Shown here: piece after piece, positions 44,016 to 55,300 of the stretch
How the letters are laid out: the number at the start of each line of letters is the position of its first letter
Numbering within the stretch: the first letter of the stretch is position 1
Source of the DNA: Terfezia claveryi
Taxonomy: Eukaryota > Ascomycota > Pezizomycetes > Pezizales > Pezizaceae
Reading direction: 5' to 3'
DNA length: 64,000 nucleotides
NCBI GenBank assembly: GCA_015179025.1
Contig: WHUX01000042.1
Span: 1-64,000 of the forward strand
The notes under the pieces: model-generated
Told to the model about the DNA's origin: nothing
Seen by the model: only the letters and a program-made list of their open reading frames with translations
The model's database searches: none
Position numbers and translations under genes: made by a program

Positions 44016-44254
44016 CCTTAGTGTAGGTTGGGCTCCGATTTCGAAGGCATCATTGTCCGAAGACGCTGCCCGGGGATGGATACCCGAGATATCCATCCAC
44101 CTATGTCCCGATTCATTGTTGTAGTATACAGATTTCCACTGGTCGATAGACTCTTATGCACGGTTGAAGTTGGAGGCTTTTTCATTTTCGATGTTGAGGA
44201 GAAATTTAGCGTTTTGTGTTTGTAGATGAGCAAGGCTTTCGCATTTTCTGCTCG

Positions 44255-44430
44255 CTTCAGTTGCATTCTAGGTTGGTTTCCATCTCGGTTTTTCTCACTT
44301 GGTTTCCATCTCGGTCTTTTCCTTGTCCCCACGTGGTTTTCATCTTTTTTTTCCCTATCCCACTTGGCTATTTCCCTGTCCCACTTGGTTTCCATCTCGG
44401 TCTTTTCCATAATCCACTTGGTTTCCATGT
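44255..44430. repeat. Minisatellite of CACTTGGTTTCCATCTCGG units
   Basis: Five to six imperfect copies of a roughly 27-33-bp unit (TTGGTTTCCATCTCGGTCTT). On the minus strand it encodes METKWDREK-like repeats, but no gene context is visible. Confidence 0.75.
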
Positions 44431-44539
44431 TGGTTGCGAAATCGTTAATGAGTTGTCCGTGCCTAGCTTCAATCTGATTGGCAGCTGTTAGAATTCACCT
44501 GTATAGCTGGTAGATAGCACCAGCAAGAACTATATAAAT

Positions 44540-44611
44540 GGTGAGCTTGTGATTGAGGTTGTGATTGAGGTTGTAATTGAGGTTGTAATTGGGGTTGTGA
44601 TTGAGGTTGTT
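44540..44611. repeat. 12-bp tandem repeat ATTGAGGTTGTG
   Basis: About five copies of GATTGAGGTTGT with small variation. On the minus strand it reads QPQSQPQL repeats. Confidence 0.8.
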
Positions 44612-45041
44612 GGAAGGTTTGCTCTAGAATACGTAAGAACAACCTAGCAGGTAGGGTCTTGGTATGAGACAGCTCTCGGAAATAATGCACTAACGGACAA
44701 TTCCTGCTCAGCTAACTCAGCGACTTTGAGAATTTACAATAGGGTTAGAACACCCTAGCAGTAGGGTCTTGGCATGAGACTACAATAGGTTCATTTCCTG
44801 TTGCCGTGGCTTCAGGGTGCCAAGAAATGAAGCCCATACTACATAAAGCTCATGTAAGTAACTGTACAGTGCATAGTGCATATGCATGTCCAGTAGTCTT
44901 ACCCCCACCAAGAAAACCCGCCATCTCGAGCCTGTGGCTCATCGCAGCTAGCTTATAGGAAACACAGAATACAACTCCTGTGAGTGCACTTATCAAAACC
45001 CCCCCACCCCCCTTCTCTCCCCGCCTCAGCCGCCGTTCATC
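44612..45041. other. Intergenic region upstream of VPS23
   Basis: Two near-identical blocks containing TAGGGTCTTGG(T/C)ATGAGAC lie at about 44650 and 44762. No gene. Confidence 0.5.
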
Positions 45042-47149
45042 ATGTCGGCCACGGCCAACCCGAATGATCGGATCACCCCACAACTACTACAATGGCTGCA
45101 TACCGTTATAGCACCCGTAAGCTCTATGACAGTCTCTGCCTGATCATTGGAGCAGGTTTTGCTGACCTTGTGCTTCCCACAGGCATACATCGATCCTCGC
45201 CGAACCTACGGGGATGTCGTTCAAGCCCTGCGGAACATACCCTCTCTATCGCCCCGGACGGATGTCTACAGTATAACCCCTCAGGATCTATCCTTACCAA
45301 AGGCGAGCGTAGCTATCTAACAACCTTTCCAGCACATGAAACCGGTCACCCCGAGCTCCTACTCCTTCTCCACGGCACCTTACCTGCAAACTTCCGAGGC
45401 GCTACTTATAACATCCCCATTCACCTCTGGATACCACAGCGATACCCACACCAAGCTCCCATGGCATTTGTAGTGCCGCATAAAGATATGTTGATACGTC
45501 CAGGGAACCATGTTGATGGGAATGGAAGGTGCTATCATCCGTATTTGACAGGGTGGGGGGAGTATTTTGATGTAGGTGCGCACAAGTTCGCTGGCCTGTG
45601 AATAGGGTGGGAGGTATTGGTAGGGCTTGAAGGGCTAATTTGAGGGGGCAAACCCGAAGTAGAAGTCCAATCTTGTTGATTTATGTGATGTACTCAAAGG
45701 TGTTTTTGGTAGAGAACCACCTGTATACGCCAGAGGACCTGCGCAGCAACGGCCGCAACCACAACAAACTCCGACTCCACCTCCAGTACCTCCGCTGCCC
45801 GTGGAATTAGGACGCAGGGGAGAGAATACCTCCGAACCAGCAAGATACACCTCTCCCCACCAATGCCAGGAGGCATTCTAGTCCACCCCCCATCTCTCCC
45901 GAGAGAGCTTGCTCCACTTACTCCCCTGCAGCCGCAACAGCGAGGTCCGCCTGTTCCACCGCCCCCGCCGCCAAAACCAGGGAAAGAGGGTAGTCAAGAA
46001 AGGGGTAATTCGAGGTCAAATTCATTACCTGGGGTTGGGGGTGTGTCAACCCCGCCACCACTACCTCCTGCACCACACAGACAGCAGCAGCAGCCGCAGC
46101 CACAGTATGTAGCTTCCCCAGTGCCACCACCTGTACCTGGTAGGCCAGCACCGGTTCCGTATGGAACACCATATACACAACCCCCGCCTCCTCCACACTA
46201 TGGCTCTCCCCGAACAGGACCGTTGCATTACCCAGCTTCCACACCACCTGCACCACCACCGCCACCCCCTCTACACATGAGATATCCCGCCGCCAGAGGA
46301 GTTGGAGGAGGTGGGCCCCCACTACCACCGATGCCGACAACCTCCCAACAGGGACAACCACCCTTTGCAGGTCCATCATCATCACCATTTCCCACCCTAT
46401 ATATTCCCTCCCCATTGAACCCTAGCCCGCTCCCCAATAGTGCAATACCCCCATCATACCAACACCGTTCCCCCCCTCCCCCACCGCAACAGTCCCAACC
46501 TCCCCCACTTCCGCAACCCCCAAACAAATCCCGAACCCAACCCCCAAAACCAAAAAAACAAATCCCCGACCTCCTCTCCAACCCTGTTACCGACCTCCTC
46601 CTTTCCCTCCCTTCTAGCAGCATCTCCAACGCAAATACCCCGCCTCCCCCGCCTCCCCCGCTACCCCCTAACCCACAAAAAGACCACGTAATCCACAGCA
46701 TCTCCCTCGCCCTCCACGACCTCGCTCTCCAGTCCTCGCAAAAGACCCAAGCCGCCCTCGAACAAGCTGCATCCCAACGCGATGCTCTCTTGCGCACGGA
46801 ACAAAAGATGCTCCAAGAGCAAAATGAACTTCAAAAAATCGAGGCGGTAGCAGAGATGGATATTGGGATATTTAGGGAGAGAATATCTATGGCTGAGAAT
46901 TTGATACATGAGGTGGGGAACGGTGGTGGGGAGGACGGCGGGAAGTGGAGCGTACCGGACGCGGATAAGCTTGTTGTTGCGAGTACGGTTGTGCATGGGC
47001 AGTTGTATGATCTGGTTACGGAAGAGATGGCGGTGGAGGAGGCGATTTTTGTGCTTGGGAGGGCGCTTGATAAGGAGAGAGTTGGGTTGGATGTTTTCTT
47101 GAAGGTAGGCCATTACCTCTCCCGGCTGTATTTGGGAGCGGTAGGATAG
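45042..47149 (+). CDS. VPS23: ESCRT-I subunit VPS23 (TSG101/STP22)
   Basis: Ubiquitin-binding ESCRT-I subunit. Exons: 45042-45116, 45183-45270, 45333-45571 and 45663 onward to 47149. The UEV domain (about residues 1-160) is clear: AYIDPRRTYGDVVQAL, ETGHPELLLLLHGTLP, NFRGATYNIPIHLW, GRCYHPYLTGW, LVDLCDVLKGVFGREPP. A very Pro-rich linker of about 250 residues follows. Then come a coiled coil (QAALEQAASQRDALL) and the steadiness box (EEMAVEEAIFVLGRALDKER, then GLDVFLKVGHYLSRLYL), which binds Vps28. Between 45786 and 45863 the frame changes. Either a 59-bp intron 45786-45844 (giving 609 residues) or one missing C in the run at 45854-45857 explains it; the latter preserves a continuous Pro-rich reading. 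The gene product is expected to pair with VPS28 (30 kb). Confidence 0.92.
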
Positions 47150-47762
47150 ATGTTGGCTAATGTTTCATTCGTGAGGCATAGCATATGAGAACGCTGGCTA
47201 GGGAACAGTTTATTATCCGGGCGACCATTAAGAAGATTGTGGGAATGATTAGACTAGAAGAGGGGGAAGGGAGGAAGGGAGGAAGGGAGTGAGTAGGTCG
47301 TTGTCGCAGTCGTGTCACCCGCGGGCAGGAGGACATGGCTTGCGCGGTAGGCTAATGTAGCAATTGGGCAATAAGCCTGTGTTCGGGGTAAGGAGGGGGC
47401 TGCTTATGCAGGCACCCATGTGGTGGAGTGCCCGGGCCATGTATTAGCATTTATGGTGTATGATTTATTTTTTGAGACGAAAATCGAATGAGGATCTAGG
47501 TTGGCGATAACAAGGCACCGAAAAGTTATCCTCAGTCACGTCATGTGATACCATCAGTCACGTCATGTGACTAGACCGCGAAGCCCGCACGTCATGGTGG
47601 GGAGTCACGTCTCCCCAGACTTCACCGCCCAACAACACGCGTTAAGAGGATTCATTCCAGCCAACAGCTTGTACCATTCCCATATATCACATATATCAAC
47701 TCCACAACGGTGCCAGCAAGTCCCAAGTTCAATCAAACCACCAAAGCTCCGCTAGAATAAAG
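47150..47762. other. Intergenic region
   Basis: Contains GAAGGGAGGAAGGGAGG runs near 47270 and a repeated AGTCACGTCATGTGA (47535 and 47555) whose CACGTCATGTGA core may be a regulatory site upstream of KU70. No gene. Confidence 0.5.
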
Positions 47763-49778
47763 ATGTCCTCCGACAGCAAATGGCGCCCCCAAGACGACGA
47801 AGCTGACGATGAGGGAGAGGATGAAGTCGACGGAACAGTTCGTCCCTAGTATCCTCCCTCACCATCTATGCTAACCTCCGTCTCCTATATAGCAATACCA
47901 ATCTATGAAAGACGCCATCCTCTTTGCCATCCACGTCTCCCCTTCCATGCTCTCCACCCATTCCTCCAACGATGACGAAGAAGACGAGGGCTGGAACCCG
48001 AAAAAGAAAACGCCAAAATCCAAGCCCATGAGCGCAGTTCGCACGGCACTTCAATGTGCCTATGAGGTTCTCCAGCAAAGAATCATTTCCAACCCAAAAG
48101 ATATGATGGGGATCCTCCTCTTTGGAACGAAAGAAACAAAGTTCCCCGACGGAGGGAGCTATAACAACTGTTATCTCCTCATGGACTTGGATGTCCCTGA
48201 TGCGCCTAGCATTAAATCTTTAAAAAATCTGATTCAGGATGAGGATGAGTTCCATAAGGTTATCACCCCATCAGAGGCGCCCATCAGCATGGCAAATGTT
48301 CTATTTGGTGCAAACCAAATATTTACCACCAAGGCATCGAATTTCCAATCCCGTCGCCTTTTCTTAATAACCGATGATGATAACCCACACTCTGATGACC
48401 GCGCACTCAAAAACTCCGCCATCACCCGCGCGCGAGACCTCTACGACCTTGGCGTCTCCATCGACCCGTTTTATATCTCCAACCCAGGGAAGCCTGAATT
48501 TGACCCTGCGAAATTCTACGAAGATATCATCTACCGCCCCCCCGGGGGGGAGGATACAGATGAAGATGATACCAGCGCGGTTCATCTCAAGCCTACCGCG
48601 GACGGGACGCTCCGATTACAAGAAATGATCTCCTCAATCCGGACAAAAGCAACGCCAAAGCGAGCGCTATTCACTACAAAATTAGAACTCGGCCCTGGTC
48701 TCGAAATTGGCGTAAAGGGGTACATTCTCTACAAGCGGCAAGAAAAGGCCCGAAGCCACTACGTCTACACTGGGGGCGAGCAGCCCCAAATAGTAAAAGG
48801 CGACACTACCCAACTCTCCTCCGACACCGCGCGGGTCGTGGAAAAAACCGAAATCAAAAAAGCATATAAATTCGGCGGGGAGACGGTCTTATTCTCCCCT
48901 GAGGAGTTGAAGGAGATTAGAAACTTTGGTCAGCCAGTAATTCGCATTATTGGGTTTAAACCCGCGTCTGCACTGCGCTTCATGGATAACGTCCGCCCGG
49001 CGAACTTTATCTACCCCACTGAGGCGGAGTTCGTGGGATCGACCCGCGTGTTTGCGGCTCTACATAAGAAACTGCTTGAGAGTGATAAAATCGGGATCGC
49101 GTGGTTTATTGCTCGAAGGAACGCAGCGCCGGTGCTTGCAGCGCTGTACCCCTCTGAGGAGAAGGTGGAATCCAAAGTACAGATCCACCCACCGGGGATA
49201 TTCCTCATCCAGCTCCCCTTCGCGAACGATATTCGACAGAATCCTGAGACTCCCCTCGTGAGAGCACCAGATACGCTGGTGGATTGCATGAGAGTGATAG
49301 TCAAGTCGCTACATATGCCGCGGGGCTATAGGCCGGAGAAATTCTCGAATCCCGCGCTACAGTGGCATTATAGAATCCTGCAGGCGATAGCGTTAGATGA
49401 GGAGGTGCCAGAGAAGGCAGAGGACAATACGCTGCCGAAGTATAAGCTGATTAGGAAACATGCCGGGGAGAAGGTTATTAAGTGGGGGAGGAGTTGGAGG
49501 AGGTGATGAGTGCGGATCCGGGGGACGGGAAGGTTAACGGGAAGAAGAGGGCTGCTCCGGAAGAAGATTTGGAGAAGGCGCCGGCGAAGAAGAGGGCTGC
49601 GAAGGGAGGAGAGGAAGGATTGAAGGATGAGGAGATGAGGAGGGCGTATGAAAAGGGGCAGGTTGGTAAGTTTACTGTGGTCCAGTTGAAAGCGTGGTTG
49701 TTAGGGAAGAGGTTGGAGGGGAAAGGGAAGAAGGCAGACTTGGTGGAGAAGGTGGAAGAGTGGTTTGATAATCATTGA
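47763..49778 (+). CDS. KU70: KU70, DNA end-binding subunit
   Basis: With Ku80 forms the ring that binds DNA double-strand ends for non-homologous end joining and protects telomeres. Exon 1 is 47763-47837; exon 2 starts at 47893 after a 55-bp intron. The vWA domain starts at MKDAILFAIHVSPSML. The beta-barrel core (KRALFTTKLELGPGLEIGVK, FSPEELKEIRNFG, LRFMDNVRPANFIYPTEAEF) and the IAWFIARRNAAPVLAALYPS block follow. The C-terminal SAP domain (FTVVQLKAWLLGKRLEGKGK, KADLVEKVEEWF) lies in the next frame. The shift falls at the G5 run 49484-49488 inside KVIKWG/EELEEV. Adding one G makes a 653-residue protein, typical for Ku70. As written, the product would stop at 49506 and lack SAP. Confidence 0.92.
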
Positions 49779-50103
49779 GATGAGCTATAGGTAAAAGTGT
49801 GGGAGAGAGTATGTGGGAGTTGTATGATATCGTGTGGGTATATTAATGAGACTAGGAACTTGAGCCACCTGATGGAGATGAGGTTACCCTGAAACCTGTT
49901 CTTGTCCTTGCTGACGTCCTGCGTCATGACCCGCGTCACAGGTGAAGTACCCTGCCGTATCACGTGCCCACCCCGAATTTTTCGTAAACATCACGATAGC
50001 TGAAGGCTTTCTCAGTTGGACCTGCTCCTCGCAATCCATTCCCTCCCAGAATCAAACCCCCGCCCACCACTGCCATCACCTCCTCCTCCACCAGGCATAA
50101 ACA
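49779..50103. other. Intergenic region between KU70 and LYS12
   Basis: Short spacer with TATCACGTGCCC (E-box-like) at about 49958. No gene. Confidence 0.4.
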
Positions 50104-51267
<1,164 letters not shown>

Positions 51268-52628
51268 GGAGGTGGGATGAGTGAGCGGGTGGGATGGAGG
51301 AAGTGAGTGGGATGAGAATGAATGGCTGGAATGGGATCGGATGGGAAAAAGTAGGTTGTTTATGCTAATGATCTGTTGAAGATTAAATCCTGGGATTTGG
51401 GGGATATCTTCAGTTGTCAGCTAGAAAATGCCTCACAGCTGGGATACATAAAAATGTCGTTTATCATTTGGTTGCTAGACACAAGGGCCTGAGTTTTTAA
51501 TAAAGTGCATACTATTTCGATAGTACGTTGCAGATCTGGGAGGAACAAAAAATTGTACGGGGTCATCCTAGGATTGTGCATATATGTACTGTAATTACTG
51601 GAGAAGAATATATATTTCTTGAGACCCAATGAGAAACCCCGCAGTATCCAAGCCAAAAAAAAAAACAACACGTTATAAAAATTTGGTTAATGTTTATTTT
51701 ATGTTTCTGCATTAATTATAATATGGGAGGGAATAGAATGTAGGAGAAGCCAAACGCTGTAATGCGCGGCCCCCCGGGGGGCTCCGCCGCTCATGTTTAT
51801 AATAACCAACCCCATGTTGGTGAGGAAACAAATGTATTGAATTTTTTTTTTTAATTTTTTTTAAATTTTTTTTATATAATCCTCATTTATACTCATGACT
51901 AATATGTTGAGAAAATGGACTAGACTAGTGACTACATATGAAATTTGAAAATAATGAGAGAGAGAGAGTGAGTGAGAAACCTACATACTACTCTGTACTG
52001 TACATCTCAACTTAATATTATCTACATCTTACCAATACTACAACATCTTTTCCACTCTGGTGGGTAGGGCTCAATAATTAATACAACCAGTCTTCTAGAC
52101 AGAGTTTGGGGGTGGAATGGTTATTGAGCGGGAGTTGTAAATTGTAACTCCCCAGGCTTCAGGGTAATCTAAATGTTCAACATGCACAACAGCACAGGTA
52201 CACTCCCTCCTCCCCCACCTCCCCAAATGCATATTTCCCCCCCCCAAAAAAAAAAAAAACATTTGCGAGCTGTTGCCAGGTTTCACTATAGGTAAAAACT
52301 TCGTAACTTAGTACTCTACCCCAGGCAGTAAACTAGTGTTAGTTAATGGGCTGTTGGCAGGGAAGTAAGGCGGTTGTAACCCAAAAGTTAATTTGTCTCG
52401 TCGACAATACGGAAGTTGTACTTTGCTGATGCGAATATACTTGGTATTTATTTACGTTGACATCATTTGGTAGAAGGATAGAAAGAATCTAACAAAATTA
52501 TATTTAAATATGTCATCACTCATGTGATGTATAGTTAGATATACTACTAGTCTTATGCCTCTGGGTATATAGGGCTTCAAATAAATCACTCCAGGCTACA
52601 ATCCTACCCCATCGGTAAGCTGGAGGCC
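51268..52628. other. AT-rich intergenic region with GC palindrome
   Basis: No gene. It contains the palindrome GGCCCCCCGGGGGGC at about 51769-51783 in an otherwise AT-rich stretch, T runs at 51842-51875 and a (GA)n run at about 51957. Confidence 0.6.
51763..51793. repeat. GC-rich palindromic cluster
   Basis: GCGCGGCCCCCCGGGGGGCT followed by CCGCCGC. It includes a perfect self-complementary core (GCCCCCCGGGGGGC) able to form a very stable hairpin. It resembles the GC clusters of fungal mitochondrial genomes. Confidence 0.6.
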
Positions 52629-53855
52629 CTACTTCTTCCGCGCGCTCCTCCTAACAGAGTCCACCGTTTTCCTCTCCCCTCTTTTCGCCGGGGTCTTCAC
52701 CGTCCCGGCAAAAGCACCTCCCCCTCGCCCACCTCTTCTACCCCCCATCACGCCGCCACGGGGGGTAGACACCTCGGGAGAGTCATCACCTTCTTCCTGC
52801 TCCTCTGCCTCTTCCTCATTCTCCTCTTCTCCCTCTTCATCATCATCATCATCCACCTCCTCGTCCCCGCTCCCTCCCTCTTCCTCTTCCTCTTCCTCTT
52901 CCTCTTCCCCTTCCTCTTCCTCTTCCTCTTCCTCTTCCTCTTCCTCCTCCTCTTGTGGTGAGCCTAAAGGTCCCTCCGATCCTGATCCTTCCTCCGCACT
53001 ACCATCTTCCTCCTCCTCACTCCCACTTGCATCAGCTTCCTCTTCACTACTTTCCTGCACTTTCGCCTTCCGCCTCGCGCTCCCGACCGGGGTTTTCTTC
53101 TTCGAGCCCGCCGCCGCCCCACGGCTGCCAATGCGAGCACCACCCCTCGGGGTAGCTGGCGCCGTCCTCACAACACTCAGCCTCGATGCCGTGCCCACCC
53201 CCGTCGCCCTTTTCTTCGGCACAGACCTCTGCGACACCGGCGACGACCTTGCCACTGACTCCTCATCCTCACTCCCCACCCCCGCCTCACTTTTCTCCAG
53301 ACTCCCTTCCTTCACCCCTTTCCCTCCTGCTTTCCCACTCTTCATCGACTCACTAACCTTTCTCTTTCTCACACCCACCCCATGGCTCGGGCTCGCAGTT
53401 CCCTCAGGGTTTAACCTCCGCACAGCCATCATCTCTCCAAACTCTTCCTCTGGGAGCCTAAAATCGGTATATCCAGAACTCACCCCATCGCCCTCATCAT
53501 CCGGCATATCCTCTCTTTCATCCAGTCCCTCTAAGTTGTAAAGGGTGTGGAGTTTCGCCCAGATTCCCGGCGGGGAGGTATGTGTATCGAAGACGCCATG
53601 GTTGCGCATGAGCTGAGTGATGGACAGCATCCGGAAGTGCTTGTGCATACCAGCCGGTTTCCACCGGTACACAGCGATGGCTTTGAAGAGGGTGATTTCT
53701 TGCTCATCGGTCCAACCATCAGAGAGGACGGGTTCGGTGAGGAGGTGGGCAGTGCTGGTGGGTGCGGAGGAGGGTGTAGGGCCAGGGGTGCTGGGCGCGG
53801 CAGCATCGGAGGTATCGGCGGTGGTGGGGACTCGGGATTTCTTTTTTGGGGGCAT
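52629..53855 (-). CDS. EAF7: NuA4 histone acetyltransferase subunit EAF7
   Basis: Chromatin protein of the CT20/EAF7 family (human MRGBP), part of NuA4. Single exon, 408 residues, from MPPKKKSRVP (an in-frame start at 54035 would add 60 residues without family character). The conserved domain is at about residues 44-118: WTDEQEITLFKAIAVYRWKP, AGMHKHFRMLSITQLMRNHG, PGIWAKLHTLYNLEGLDERE. The rest is low-complexity. It has Lys/Ser/Arg basic stretches, then an acidic region with Glu runs of up to about 15 from (CTCTTC)n DNA (about 52870-52945), and a basic RGGRGG tail. The long acidic tract is typical but length-variable. Confidence 0.9.
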   Translation of the reverse strand: MPPKKKSRVPTTADTSDAAAPSTPGPTPSSAPTSTAHLLTEPVLSDGWTDEQEITLFKAIAVYRWKPAGMHKHFRMLSITQLMRNHGVFDTHTSPPGIWAKLHTLYNLEGLDEREDMPDDEGDGVSSGYTDFRLPEEEFGEMMAVRRLNPEGTASPSHGVGVRKRKVSESMKSGKAGGKGVKEGSLEKSEAGVGSEDEESVARSSPVSQRSVPKKRATGVGTASRLSVVRTAPATPRGGARIGSRGAAAGSKKKTPVGSARRKAKVQESSEEEADASGSEEEEDGSAEEGSGSEGPLGSPQEEEEEEEEEEEEEEGEEEEEEEEEEGGSGDEEVDDDDDEEGEEENEEEAEEQEEGDDSPEVSTPRGGVMGGRRGGRGGGAFAGTVKTPAKRGERKTVDSVRRSARKK

Positions 53856-54529
53856 GATGAGGGCTCCTGCCTGAAGGGGATGGTGATGTATGCGGTTGGA
53901 GTTGACTTGATGACGAATGACGGATGACGTGACGTCGTGTGTGGAGTTTACCACATGATTGCATTGCAGTGGCTCATGCGGCGCATGTTGAGGCTGCTTA
54001 TTCAGCGGCTCCACCTGTAAATAGAACGTACACAAATATTATATCTTTTCATATCTCTACGGAGTACAGTAGGCAGCTACAGCTACAGTTGAATAATTGA
54101 GTATATAGTTACTATTTACTGGCATCACAGTTCCAACTCCAACTCACAGACGGACTCTTACCTCGCTGAACAGTTCTCATTGAGCCATGACAGTAAGGAA
54201 CCAATACGTAGTCTAGCTTGATTGTGGGCGAAAAAGCGATGCAGACCCGAGTTCGCAAAATTCTGGTATAATTCGGATATTGAGTGAGAGGAATTGAGCA
54301 TTTTGTAAAGAATTCTAAAAGTACAGCTGCTGCCTTGCTATCTTTGGTTGACACTTTTACCTTTTATGCCATAGAACTATACGAATGGTTCTATTTTTTT
54401 ATTTTATTTTTTTAAAAAAGGAGTACTGGTGTGTTTATGTATATATAGGCAAATGGCAATCTTGGTACCTATGTCATGACAGATGATTCTGCAATTGATC
54501 AGCGTGCTATACGGCCCAACATCCGGAAA
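53856..54529. other. Intergenic region
   Basis: Promoter side of EAF7. An 80-codon minus-strand frame (54112-54354) is unidentified. Confidence 0.45.
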
Positions 54530-54760
54530 TTGGTCAATTACCAGTTCCTCTCCAGAAACTGCTTTCTATAGAACTGGATGCTGTTGCAGACCGTATTGAG
54601 GGGGCCAAGGAAGATGCCCTTAGTTTTGATAAGGATTTGCAGTGCCATTGCAAGTTTCATAGGCAATATTTACTTCCAGGCCGACACATCTTCCACCTTG
54701 ATACTGAAATTAAAGTGCTGACCACAGCGCAATGGAAGGTATTACTTAATGACGTATGCA
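54530..54760 (+). pseudogene. SWIM zinc-finger (MULE-like transposase) relic
   Basis: In one + frame the sequence reads AVADRIEGAKEDALSFDKDL followed by QCHCKFHRQYLLPGRHIFHL. The pattern CxC...(C)xH is the SWIM zinc finger found at the end of MULE transposases; the third Cys appears replaced by Gly. No longer frame survives. Identification is tentative. Confidence 0.35.
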
Positions 54761-55300
54761 GAGTGTGGTATGGAGGTGTATGAGATCATGTGTACTGTTT
54801 GGGTTGAAGAAGGACAGAATGCTGGAAGGATGAATAGTGTTATTCGAGTGCGGGCCTGTGTTGAGCAGTTGAAACTCAGCTCTATGCAATACACACAAGT
54901 CAATGGATCAGCTTCAATTGGAGGACATGGTACAAGATCAGAGAGTGGAGGAATGTGTACACGCAACGTTAGGTAATGTAGTCTGACAAGCTTGCGTGCG
55001 GAGGATATTGCAAGTAGAAATCGACCATGGGAGTTGTAATATCGACTCCTATTCCCTGCATTCATTCATATTCAGCATAGCTAGGGAAAATAAGCTTGCT
55101 TGTATTTATTGGACGTTGGTAATATTAAAATCTTGTTGCTGCGGCGTCACTTTTTCTCTGTCTCAACTTTGTGGTGTGCCAAGTGGGCACTCGGCTAGAT
55201 GAGCTCTTGGCGACCCCGCCAGCAGCCCCTCTATCGACCTCATCCGTTTTAGATATGACTAAGTTATATCAGTTCGTATCCACGGCATAAGAATACCCAG
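54761..55300. other. Intergenic region upstream of NMT1
   Basis: No gene. A 75-codon frame (54749-54976) follows the SWIM relic and may be part of the same decay. Confidence 0.4.

Noticed and set aside
45092..45182. Reading the long + frame through the first VPS23 intron
   Set aside because: The UEV domain needs the splice from IAP to AYIDPRR; the read-through has no family match.
52955..53927. Plus-strand open frames opposite EAF7
   Set aside because: Antisense shadows; the Leu/Pro/Ser richness comes from the poly-Glu codons of EAF7.
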